Assembly (NCBI GenBank): GCA_937911445.1
Contig: CALDQY010000266.1
Location: forward strand, 1-8,164
DNA: 8,164 nucleotides
Direction: 5' to 3'
DNA from: an uncultured Rhodobiaceae bacterium
GTDB lineage: Archaea; Thermoplasmatota; Poseidoniia; Poseidoniales; Poseidoniaceae
A model generated the notes under the pieces. It saw nothing but the letters and a program-made list of their open reading frames with translations, was not told the DNA's origin and searched no databases. How positions within the stretch are numbered: position 1 is the first letter of the stretch; each line of letters starts with the position of its first letter. Shown in pieces: positions 1-4,788 of the stretch. The position numbers were made by a program, and so were the translations under genes.

Positions 1-215
1 ATGGTGTTTGCCTCGGAAAAGAATTCGAATTGAAAGTCAAAATCGTTTGAGACGACGACCTCTGCAATTCTTGCCTGAAGCAGGGTCGCATGACGTTCTT
101 GAATCTCTTTGGCATCCTTTTCATCCAAACAAAGCGTGACCTCAAACATCAGCAATCGTTCGATGAGCGCTTGTGCAATCGAACCATCGATTGGATGGAG
201 GCGCACGCGAACCAT
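1..215 (-). CDS. Unrecognised protein, 5' (N-terminal) part only, runs off the left edge
   Basis: The minus-strand frame from the ATG at 215 is open to the window edge: 71 codons with no stop. The N-terminus begins MVRVRLHPIDGSIAQALIER. The visible part has a short beta-like start, an amphipathic helix, then an acidic and charged stretch (LDEKDAKEIQERH) and a run ending in EVVVSNDFDFQFEFF. There is no signal peptide, membrane segment or cysteine motif. I do not recognise the family. The start lies 5 bases after the aminotransferase stop codon, so the two genes are probably co-transcribed and perhaps translationally coupled. The only SD-like bases before the ATG are a weak GTGAGAAG that overlaps the upstream stop. 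The gene is probably real because the frame is open and the spacing to its neighbour is tight, but its function and full length cannot be given. Confidence 0.6.
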   Translation of the reverse strand, partial: MVRVRLHPIDGSIAQALIERLLMFEVTLCLDEKDAKEIQERHATLLQARIAEVVVSNDFDFQFEFFSEANT

Positions 216-220
216 TCTTC

Positions 221-1708
221 TCACGCAATAAAGGCCTCAATGGCTTGTTGAGTGATATCGATGACGAGATCTACTTCCTTGGATGTGATAGCAAAGTTTG
301 GTGTGTATCGTAGAGCGTTCACACCACCGTGAATCACGCCCAAACCATGCTTTCGACACCATACTTCGACTTTATCGAATCCAACAACTTGCAACGTTTC
401 AGGATTCAATTCAGCAGATACGAGCAAGCCTGTTCCTTGAACTTCGAGAATCTGGTCTGGATACTTGGCTTGGAGGACCTTGAGCTTCTCAACCATCTCC
501 TTACCACGGTCACGAATGTTGTCTCGCAACTCTGGTGTGATGTTGTCCAACACTGCGATAGCCGTTTCGAGAGCACGAGGATTGGTTGTCATCGTGTTCC
601 CATAGATGCCAACAACGTAGAGTTCGCTTGCACGCTTGTTCATACCAAGTACGGATAATGGGTATTGACCTGCATTGAGTGCTTTCGACCATGCTTCAAG
701 ATCAGGGGCTTCTGCATCCTCAAAGCCTTCGTAATCAACGACAGAAAGGCATCCTTGCCCGCGTAGACCAGCCTGTACCGAATCGACCATGAGCATGGAG
801 CCATGCTCGAGCGTGAGGCGGCGGGCTTCGTCGTAGAAGGCTCGCTCAACGCATCGACCTGGGCTTCCTTCACCTTGAACGGGTTCCAATGCCATCATTT
901 CGATGAAGAAGCCCTCATCATCAGCACGCTTGAACATGGCTTGCAGTGCTTCAATGTCATTTGCAGGCACAAGGAGGAGATTGTCCATATCACGGAATGT
1001 TGCGAGATTCTTCTTGTAACCGTCCATGCAGGAATGGGAAATCTGAGCAGGTCGACCAGTACGTCCATGGAATGCACGTTCGACTGCAAGGAGTTTAGTA
1101 GGCTTACCTTCGTGCCGACCACCAGGGTCTGTCATGTGTTTGGCGTTCACGTCTGCGATTCGTAAACCAACTGTCACGGATTCGGAACCACTGTTCATGC
1201 AAATGAACCGATCGAACGGGCAGGAACCACGTGTATGCCCGAGCTCCTTGCGAAGTCGGTCTCCCAGACGCTTCTGAGAAAACGAAGGCGTCATGACGTT
1301 GGCCATGACCCAATTCTCGCTCATGGCATCGATGATGGATGATGGTCCGTGTCCGCTTCCGAGCATTCCGTAACCACCGTTGTCGTGAAGAACAGCGCCA
1401 CATGCCGTGACCAACCATGGCCCTCTACCTGCAATCGGAATGTATGGGTTCACAGTTGCAGCGGAATAAAAATTGACATAATCGGATTGCAAATGCTTGA
1501 TCAATTCTGCTTCTGGCAAAGACATGATGTCTTCACCAAACTCGCCGAGAAGTGCATTGTGTAGCTCTCCAGCCTCGTGAATCGCCTGAACGAGCTCAGC
1601 GTCCGAAGCACAGAAATCCTCAATCACATCATCACTGAGCCCTACAGTATCTTTGGGACCGCTCGATGCTCGAAGACGATGTAGGATGCTGATGGGATTA
1701 TCCGCCAT
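221..1708 (-). CDS. Class III PLP-dependent aminotransferase, substrate unassigned
   Basis: A complete 495-residue cytosolic enzyme of fold type I. Class III aminotransferases move an amino group, usually the terminal amine of an omega-amino acid or diamine, to a 2-oxo acid. Visible landmarks: NSGSES at 172-177 (cofactor phosphate loop), AFHGRTGRP near 212-220, EPVQGEGSPG at 275-284, Asp309 and Gln312 in DSVQAG (Asp contacts the pyridine nitrogen), and Lys342 in SKALNAGQYPLS, the expected Schiff-base lysine. TTNPRALE at 374-381 and LRYTPNF near 467-473 match the C-terminal substrate and cofactor region. The usual DE-x-Q is DS-x-Q here. The first 90 residues are longer than in typical acetylornithine or GABA aminotransferases, which recalls lysine 6-aminotransferase-like enzymes, but the substrate cannot be fixed from sequence. 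The ATG at 1708 is the only sensible start, because an in-frame TGA lies at 1723-1721. No SD lies within 15 bases of it. Confidence 0.93.
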   Translation of the reverse strand: MADNPISILHRLRASSGPKDTVGLSDDVIEDFCASDAELVQAIHEAGELHNALLGEFGEDIMSLPEAELIKHLQSDYVNFYSAATVNPYIPIAGRGPWLVTACGAVLHDNGGYGMLGSGHGPSSIIDAMSENWVMANVMTPSFSQKRLGDRLRKELGHTRGSCPFDRFICMNSGSESVTVGLRIADVNAKHMTDPGGRHEGKPTKLLAVERAFHGRTGRPAQISHSCMDGYKKNLATFRDMDNLLLVPANDIEALQAMFKRADDEGFFIEMMALEPVQGEGSPGRCVERAFYDEARRLTLEHGSMLMVDSVQAGLRGQGCLSVVDYEGFEDAEAPDLEAWSKALNAGQYPLSVLGMNKRASELYVVGIYGNTMTTNPRALETAIAVLDNITPELRDNIRDRGKEMVEKLKVLQAKYPDQILEVQGTGLLVSAELNPETLQVVGFDKVEVWCRKHGLGVIHGGVNALRYTPNFAITSKEVDLVIDITQQAIEAFIA

Positions 1709-1718
1709 GGTCCAACGC

Positions 1719-1740
1719 TGTCAAAGAACTCCTTTGAACA
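1719..1740 (-). promoter_or_regulatory. Hairpin in the aminotransferase leader, holding its only SD-like motif
   Basis: Bases 1719-1726 (TGTCAAAG) pair with 1732-1740 (CTTTGAACA) with one bulged A and a 5-base loop. On the minus strand the only SD-like sequence upstream of the aminotransferase ATG is AAAGGAG (complement of 1729-1735). It sits partly in the loop and partly in one arm, 20 bases before the start. That is too far for ordinary SD use and is largely masked by the stem. This could be a translational control element, a DNA operator, or chance. Confidence 0.4.
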
Positions 1741-1800
1741 TAGCCCTAGAGCCCTGTTCTTCTCGATGTTTTAGGCGTATTCAAGATTGATTCAAGGGCA

Positions 1801-1808
1801 TAAAAATA
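1801..1808 (-). promoter_or_regulatory. Possible TATA box for the aminotransferase
   Basis: Read on the minus strand this is TATTTTTA. With usual archaeal spacing (TATA centred about 26 bases before the start site), transcription would begin near 1778 and leave a leader of about 70 bases containing the hairpin at 1719-1740. The surrounding AT-richness makes a chance match easy. Confidence 0.3.
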
Positions 1809-1825
1809 CAAACTTCAATTGAAAA
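1808..1825 (+). repeat. CAATTG-centred repeat, copy 1
   Basis: The sequence acaaacttcaattgaaaa matches positions 2008-2025 at 17 of 18 bases, exactly 200 bases apart. It contains the 10-base perfect palindrome TTCAATTGAA (1814-1823). A shorter relative, CCAATTGAAAAGT, lies at 1894-1906, and a degenerate one, ACAATTTGAAAATT, at 1933-1946. Confidence 0.65.
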
Positions 1826-1836
1826 ACATCTAATTT
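1826..1836 (+). repeat. ACATCTAATTT repeat, copy 1
   Basis: An 11-base sequence directly after CAATTG copy 1. It recurs exactly at 1952-1962, shortly after the degenerate CAATTT element. The pairing with a CAATTG-like element in both places suggests a duplicated composite unit rather than isolated AT-rich similarity. Confidence 0.5.
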
Positions 1837-1951
1837 TCATTAATATTGTAATCTTTCAGATCGAGAGGTGAACAATTTACACAAGACTGGATTCCAATTG
1901 AAAAGTCATTCCGTTGGGAAATGAATTTCAGTACAATTTGAAAATTATACG

Positions 1952-1962
1952 ACATCTAATTT
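1952..1962 (+). repeat. ACATCTAATTT repeat, copy 2
   Basis: An exact copy of 1826-1836, lying 6 bases after the degenerate element at 1933-1946. Confidence 0.5.
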
Positions 1963-1996
1963 ATGAAAATTTTTGCAATTCCCAATACAAATTAAA

Positions 1997-2038
1997 GTCA
2001 AAAAACTACAAATTTCAATTGAAAAGTTAATTTTTGAC
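1997..2038. promoter_or_regulatory. 42-base imperfect dyad, candidate operator of the PRC-barrel gene
   Basis: The outer arms GTCAAAAA (1997-2004) and TTTTTGAC (2031-2038) are perfect inverted repeats. An inner pair, AACT (2004-2007) and AGTT (2025-2028), flanks the 12-base perfect palindrome TTTCAATTGAAA (2013-2024). The second copy of the 18-base repeat (2008-2025) forms its core. It ends 9 bases before the TATA box at 2048-2054, where a bound protein could affect TBP/TFB assembly. The operator role is inference. Confidence 0.5.
2008..2025 (+). repeat. CAATTG-centred repeat, copy 2
   Basis: The sequence acaaatttcaattgaaaa has one mismatch to copy 1 at 1808-1825. It forms the centre of the dyad at 1997-2038. 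Confidence 0.65.
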
Positions 2039-2047
2039 GTCGAAGAG

Positions 2048-2054
2048 TATATAT
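2048..2054 (+). promoter_or_regulatory. TATA box for the PRC-barrel gene
   Basis: TATATAT lies 55 bases before the ATG at 2109. Archaeal spacing predicts a transcription start near 2075-2080 and a leader of about 30 bases that includes the SD at 2093-2100. Its position rules out the TTG at 2034 as the start codon. Confidence 0.6.
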
Positions 2055-2092
2055 GATTCATCGGTTGAAGACATCCTAACCGGGCATGACCC

Positions 2093-2100
2093 GAGGAGAT
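2093..2100 (+). promoter_or_regulatory. Shine-Dalgarno site fixing the start at 2109
   Basis: GAGGAGAT is a strong match to the complement of the archaeal 16S rRNA 3' end (ATCACCTCC). It sits 8 bases before the ATG at 2109. Confidence 0.75.
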
Positions 2101-2108
2101 GGGAAAAA

Positions 2109-2699
2109 ATGGCAGACAAAGAATACAACATCCAGGAACTAGTACACCGGGATGTCTATGTGAACGACAAAAAAGTAGGAACGATTGTTGGTGAGCGACA
2201 TCACCCAAACGAGGCACGCGTCCAATCGATGCGGATCCAAGTTGAGTCAGATGTTGCTGACGAATACATGAGGAAACCTGCAGAACTTGCACCGCTACCA
2301 AAGGAATTGGTCCACAGCATCCAAACAGATGGGACTGTGAAACTATCCAAGTCGATGCGTGAACTACAACGACGATGGAGAAACACCATTCGCATTGACG
2401 AGAAGCTCTACGCACCTGACGAAATGTTGGATCGAGCAGTTCTTGACAACCAAGGCCGAGAGGTTGGTGTCATCACTGGCATGGTCAAGGTCAAGCGCAC
2501 CTACAAGGGATTCATTGTGAAGACTCGTCTTCACGCACAGAAGCAATATGGAATTGAGGAGAACATCCGCATTCCTTTGACGGCGTTCTCTCGAACCCGT
2601 GAGCGTCTCGACGAGATTGTTCTTTCACGAACCTTCGATCGTGTCTTGCAGTTGCCTTCTTACATTGCAATTAACGATCCAAATTTCGATGAAGAGTGA
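2109..2699 (+). CDS. PRC-barrel-like protein with two lobes
   Basis: A 196-residue soluble protein with no signal peptide or membrane helix. Two similar segments are visible. Lobe 1 (about 9-72) starts ELVHRDVYVNDKKVGTIVG. Lobe 2 (about 106-172) starts MLDRAVLDNQGREVGVITG and ends IRIPLTAFSRTRERLDEIVL. Both show the PRC-barrel pattern of a short strand, a D/N-G-like turn, then a K/E-V-G-x-I strand. A basic stretch (SMRELQRRWRNTIRI, about 82-96) joins them. PRC-barrels occur in RNA maturation factors (RimM), photosynthetic reaction centre H subunits and many small archaeal proteins. Some archaeal ones (CdpB) act in cell division with SepF. Which role applies here is unknown. I chose the ATG at 2109 over the TTG at 2034 because of the SD at 2093 and the TATA box at 2048. 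The family call is by pattern only. Confidence 0.8.
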   Translation: MADKEYNIQELVHRDVYVNDKKVGTIVGERHHPNEARVQSMRIQVESDVADEYMRKPAELAPLPKELVHSIQTDGTVKLSKSMRELQRRWRNTIRIDEKLYAPDEMLDRAVLDNQGREVGVITGMVKVKRTYKGFIVKTRLHAQKQYGIEENIRIPLTAFSRTRERLDEIVLSRTFDRVLQLPSYIAINDPNFDEE

Positions 2700-2718
2700 T
2701 TTCAAATCAACCGTCATT

Positions 2719-2726
2719 CTTATGAC
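2719..2726 (+). promoter_or_regulatory. Possible TATA-like box for tRNA-Ile
   Basis: CTTATGAC is the most TATA-like stretch between the PRC-barrel stop and the tRNA. It is centred about 32 bases before the mature 5' end, a spacing compatible with an archaeal tRNA promoter. The match is weak. Confidence 0.3.
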
Positions 2727-2753
2727 AAGGTTGTAGGTCGGAGGCTTGCCCTT

Positions 2754-2830
2754 GCGCGGGTGGCTTAGTCGGTTAGAGCACCCGGCTGATAACCGGGAGG
2801 TCGCAGGTTCAAGTCCTGCCTCGCGCACCA
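2754..2830 (+). tRNA. tRNA-Ile (anticodon GAT), CCA encoded, no intron
   Basis: A full cloverleaf can be drawn. The acceptor stem GCGCGGG (2754-2760) pairs with CTCGCGC (2820-2826) with one G-U pair. The D arm carries the GG in its loop, and the anticodon stem CCCGG/CCGGG encloses loop CTGATAA with GAT at 2788-2790. The T arm is GCAGG-TTCAAGT-CCTGC. Discriminator A is at 2827 and an encoded CCA at 2828-2830. It reads AUC and AUU. No intron is seen after the base following the anticodon. The prs start lies 77 bases downstream with no clear promoter between, so read-through into prs is possible. Confidence 0.97.
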
Positions 2831-2907
2831 ACGCTTTCTCAACACGGTGTCGTGAGACTCGCAAAGAACATGAACGGGCGTCGCTCAGCACTGTTTGAGG
2901 GAAGCCG

Positions 2908-3840
2908 ATGGTCGTTGTCTCTGGAAGCAATGCACAACACGTGGCAGAACAACTCGCCCAATCCCTGGGCTGGAGTCACGTCAAACTTGAAGCTCGCCGA
3001 TTTCCCGATTCAGAAGGATACATACGAATTCCTGAAGATGAGATTGAAGCGATCCGTTCTGAACCCGTTGTTGTTGTTTCGAACACATTTCCAGATGCGG
3101 GTATTGTCGAAACCATGTTGATTCTCAAGGCTGTCTCCGATGTTCGCAAAGGTTCCATGGAAAACCTTCGAGGGATTGAACCGCAAAAAATGGAAGATAT
3201 TGGTCCCGGAGTCTACCTTGCTGTGCCGTATTTTGGATATTCTCGCCAAGACAAGCGATTCAAACCTGGTGAGGTCATCTCTGCACGAGCCATTGCCGAC
3301 ATGCTAGCAGGACAGTGTGATGGGCTCGCAGTCCTCGATTTACATGCCCCAAAAGTGCTTGAAAATCTCTCCGTTCCGGTGGCGTTTACATCAGCCATGC
3401 CCGAACTTGCAAGCCACCTCCAGAGTGAAGTCAATCCAGATTTCATCCTATCACCTGACAAAGGTGCCATCGATCGTGCCAGTGAGGTTGCGAATTTGAT
3501 CGGTTGTGAATTCTCCTATCTTGAGAAAACGCGAATCGATGCGCACACAATTGTTCACAAAGCCAAGGATTTGGATGTTCAAGGAAAAATTGTCGCCATC
3601 GTTGACGATATGATTGCAACAGGCGGAACCATTTGTCGCGCCGCCGACGCTCTCCGCTCGCAGGGGGCCGTCGAAGTCCATGCTGCATGCTCACACGGGC
3701 TTTTCACCGGCGGAGCCATTCGTCGATTGACCCAATATGTTGACGGTGTTCACGCTACTGGAAGCCTATCGAACCCTCGTTCGGTCATCGATGCTGGTGA
3801 AGCACTGGCTCGTGGAATCAACGAACTTCTCGGTAACTGA
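2908..3840 (+). CDS. prs: Ribose-phosphate pyrophosphokinase (PRPP synthetase)
   Basis: Makes PRPP from ribose 5-phosphate and ATP, the cytosolic entry to purine, pyrimidine and histidine synthesis. The 310-residue protein has two phosphoribosyltransferase-type halves. Landmarks: RRFPDSEGYIRI at 30-41, PYFGYSRQDKRFKPGE at 107-122 (ATP and subunit contacts), DLHAPKV at 144-150, SPDKGA at 182-187, EKTRIDAHT at 206-214 (catalytic Lys and Arg region), and the PRPP loop VDDMIATGGT at 232-241. Archaeal Prs proteins usually have about 285-290 residues. The extra length appears to be an insertion of about 18 residues around 81-100 (GSMENLRGIEPQKMEDIGPG), between the helix ending SDVRK and the strand leading to PYFGY. 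The ATG at 2908 has GAGG at 2897-2900, 7 bases away. It lies between tRNA-Ile and the ribosomal cluster. Confidence 0.95.
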   Translation: MVVVSGSNAQHVAEQLAQSLGWSHVKLEARRFPDSEGYIRIPEDEIEAIRSEPVVVVSNTFPDAGIVETMLILKAVSDVRKGSMENLRGIEPQKMEDIGPGVYLAVPYFGYSRQDKRFKPGEVISARAIADMLAGQCDGLAVLDLHAPKVLENLSVPVAFTSAMPELASHLQSEVNPDFILSPDKGAIDRASEVANLIGCEFSYLEKTRIDAHTIVHKAKDLDVQGKIVAIVDDMIATGGTICRAADALRSQGAVEVHAACSHGLFTGGAIRRLTQYVDGVHATGSLSNPRSVIDAGEALARGINELLGN

Positions 3841-3873
3841 GCCATTTTGCCTATACAGTAACCGGGCACTGCA

Positions 3874-3880
3874 TTTATAT
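3874..3880 (+). promoter_or_regulatory. TATA box of the L7Ae-S28e-L24e-NDK-aIF5B operon
   Basis: TTTATAT lies 44 bases before the L7Ae start in the 83-base gap after prs. Usual spacing predicts a transcription start near 3903, leaving a leader of about 20 bases with the SD at 3911. An upstream in-frame ATG at 3879 overlaps this box and so would not be in the mRNA. Confidence 0.6.
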
Positions 3881-3910
3881 GGTCGAGTGTGGGCGCAACG
3901 AATACCACAC

Positions 3911-3918
3911 GAGGATGA
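3911..3918 (+). promoter_or_regulatory. Shine-Dalgarno site fixing the L7Ae start at 3924
   Basis: GAGGATGA resembles the 16S-complementary GAGGTGAT and ends 5 bases before the ATG at 3924. The in-frame ATG at 3915 falls inside this site, which excludes it. Confidence 0.65.
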
Positions 3919-3923
3919 ATCCA

Positions 3924-4295
3924 ATGAGTGTACACGTACGATTTGAAACCCCAAGCGACCTCGCCGACAATATTTACGAGCTCATCCGAGCCAACCAAGG
4001 CGGGCGAATTAAGAAAGGAAGCAACGAAGTAACCAAGTCCGCAGAACGCGGTACTGCACAATTCGTTATCCTAGCCGAAGACGTCAACCCTCCAGAACTT
4101 CTGGCGCACATCCCATTGATCTGCGAAGAAAAGGGCATCCCATACGGATACGTCCCAAGCCAAGAATTCCTTGCAAAAGAAACCGGACTCCCAACAGGCG
4201 TCAAGACCGCTTCCATTGCTCTCATGGAAATTTCCAAAGCAAACACAGAAGCATTCAACAACGTCCTTGAAGCCATCAACGGCATCAAAAACTGA
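3924..4295 (+). CDS. rpl7ae: Ribosomal protein L7Ae (K-turn RNA-binding protein)
   Basis: A 123-residue protein, the normal length for archaeal L7Ae (about 120-124). It binds kink-turn RNA in the large ribosomal subunit, in box C/D and H/ACA guide RNPs, and in archaeal RNase P. The RNA-contact motif GSNEVTKSAERG is at 32-43. The core AQFVILAEDVNPPELLAHIP (45-64) and the LICEEKGIPYGYVPS stretch (65-79) follow the family pattern. The segment after it (FLAKETGLPTGVKTASIAL, about 82-100) appears one or two residues longer than in many archaeal homologues. The start at 3924 is chosen from the SD at 3911 and the TATA box at 3874. It heads the translation cluster, and its stop is 14 bases before the S28e start. 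Confidence 0.95.
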   Translation: MSVHVRFETPSDLADNIYELIRANQGGRIKKGSNEVTKSAERGTAQFVILAEDVNPPELLAHIPLICEEKGIPYGYVPSQEFLAKETGLPTGVKTASIALMEISKANTEAFNNVLEAINGIKN

Positions 4296-4297
4296 AC

Positions 4298-4304
4298 AGG
4301 TGAT
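4298..4304 (+). promoter_or_regulatory. Strong Shine-Dalgarno site of S28e
   Basis: AGGTGAT is an uninterrupted complement to the archaeal 16S 3' end (ATCACCT). It lies 5 bases before the ATG at 4310, in the 14-base gap after L7Ae. Confidence 0.75.
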
Positions 4305-4309
4305 TCAAC

Positions 4310-4537
4310 ATGAGTGACGAAACGGTAAGCGGCTGGCCTGCTGAAGTTGTTGAAATCGTCGGTCGAACTGGAATGACCGGTGAAGCAACTCAAGTCAAGG
4401 TTCGAGTCAATGATGCACCTAACCCACGAGACGTTGGTCGAATTATTACTCGCAACGTTGTCGGCCCAGTTCGAATGGGTGACATTCTCATGCTCAAGGA
4501 CACGGGTCGTGAAGCCCGCAAGCTCAATGCACGGTGA
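4310..4537 (+). CDS. rps28e: Small-subunit ribosomal protein S28e
   Basis: A 75-residue OB-fold ribosomal protein of the archaeal/eukaryotic small subunit, located near the mRNA exit region. The family signature is clear: PAEVVEIVGRTGMTGEATQV (10-29), ITRNVVGPVRMGDILML (46-62), and the ending REARKL. The loop RVNDAPNPRDVGR (about 32-44) seems about three residues longer than in many archaeal homologues. It is the second gene of the cluster. Its stop TGA (4535-4537) is embedded in the SD of L24e, so the two are likely translationally coupled. Confidence 0.96.
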   Translation: MSDETVSGWPAEVVEIVGRTGMTGEATQVKVRVNDAPNPRDVGRIITRNVVGPVRMGDILMLKDTGREARKLNAR

Positions 4538-4538
4538 T
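4533..4538 (+). promoter_or_regulatory. Shine-Dalgarno site of L24e, overlapping the S28e stop
   Basis: GGTGAT contains the S28e stop TGA and lies 4 bases before the ATG at 4543. An in-frame GTG at 4534 is part of this SD, so 4543 is the better start. Confidence 0.7.
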
Positions 4539-4542
4539 CATC

Positions 4543-4734
4543 ATGCCAGAACGAAGAGTTTGTTCATTCTCCGGAGAGGAAATCGAGCCAGGTACTGGAA
4601 CCATGTTCGTCCGTAAGGATGGAAGCATTCTATGGTTCAAGAACAGCAAGGCTCGCAAGAACATGGTCAAGTTGTCCCGAAATTCCCGAAAGGTCAAGTG
4701 GACACGTCACTATGTTCGTGGCGGTATCCGCTGA
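4543..4734 (+). CDS. rpl24e: Large-subunit ribosomal protein L24e, zinc cysteines mostly lost
   Basis: A 63-residue ribosomal protein with the L24e pattern: CSFSGEEIEPGTGTMFVRKD (7-26), GSILWFKNSKARKN (27-40), and the basic RNA-binding tail RNSRKVKWTRHYVR (46-59). Archaeal L24e normally folds around a zinc ion held by four cysteines (C-x2-C and C-x3-C). Here only Cys7 remains. The other three positions are Ser10, Lys33 and Ala37. The CSFSG form resembles eukaryotic RPL24, which also lacks the full set. The protein is otherwise intact, so loss of zinc rather than decay is the likely reading. The ATG at 4543 is chosen because of the SD at 4533-4538. It lies 5 bases after S28e and 54 bases before NDK. 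Confidence 0.94.
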   Translation: MPERRVCSFSGEEIEPGTGTMFVRKDGSILWFKNSKARKNMVKLSRNSRKVKWTRHYVRGGIR

Positions 4735-4762
4735 TTCAATTCGGTGAACTCATAAAGGGCCT

Positions 4763-4775
4763 CTTGGTGGCCAAG
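4763..4775 (+). promoter_or_regulatory. Small hairpin upstream of the NDK SD
   Basis: CTTGG-TGG-CCAAG forms a 5-base-pair stem with a 3-base loop in the L24e-NDK gap. It ends 3 bases before the NDK SD (GGTGA, 4779-4783). It may tune NDK translation or be an mRNA processing site. The stem is short, so chance is possible. Confidence 0.3.
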
Positions 4776-4778
4776 GAC

Positions 4779-4783
4779 GGTGA
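4779..4783 (+). promoter_or_regulatory. Shine-Dalgarno site fixing the NDK start at 4789
   Basis: GGTGA lies 5 bases before the ATG at 4789. The in-frame GTG at 4780 is inside this site and so is an unlikely start. Confidence 0.65.
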
Positions 4784-4788
4784 AGAAG

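Larger units (their letters stand above)
1709..2108. other. AT-rich divergent intergenic region with promoters and palindromic repeats
   Basis: About 400 bases separate the divergently transcribed aminotransferase (minus) and PRC-barrel gene (plus). I see no convincing gene inside. The stretch from about 1795 to 2040 is far richer in A and T than the flanking genes. It holds three CAATTG-centred elements plus a degenerate fourth, two copies of ACATCTAATTT, a 42-base imperfect dyad, and a TATA-like box for each direction. A short hairpin lies in the presumed leader of the aminotransferase. It most likely serves as a two-way promoter and regulatory region. The regulator is unknown. Confidence 0.7.

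Noticed and set aside
1795..2040. CRISPR array
   Set aside because: The repeats are short, unevenly spaced (79, about 40 and about 80 bases) and imperfect, and no cas genes are present.
1795..2040. Replication origin
   Set aside because: The region is AT-rich with repeats, but no Cdc6/Orc1 gene is nearby and no recognisable origin recognition box is seen.
2034..2108. TTG at 2034 as the start of the PRC-barrel protein
   Set aside because: The 25 extra codons include the TATA box and the SD of the ATG at 2109, and they have no SD of their own.
1945..2415. 156-codon open frame on the minus strand
   Set aside because: It spans the AT-rich promoter region and the antisense of the PRC-barrel gene. 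Its composition is not protein-like and no family motif is seen.
2838..2856. Imperfect inverted repeat CTCA...TGAG between tRNA-Ile and prs
   Set aside because: Only the outer 4 bases pair cleanly and the inner bases mismatch, so it is not a convincing hairpin or terminator.
3879..3923. Upstream ATGs at 3879 and 3915 as L7Ae starts
   Set aside because: The first overlaps the TATA box and the second overlaps the SD. Starting at 3924 also gives the family's normal length.
4780..4788. GTG at 4780 as the NDK start
   Set aside because: It lies inside the GGTGA SD, and the added residues have no counterpart in typical NDK proteins.
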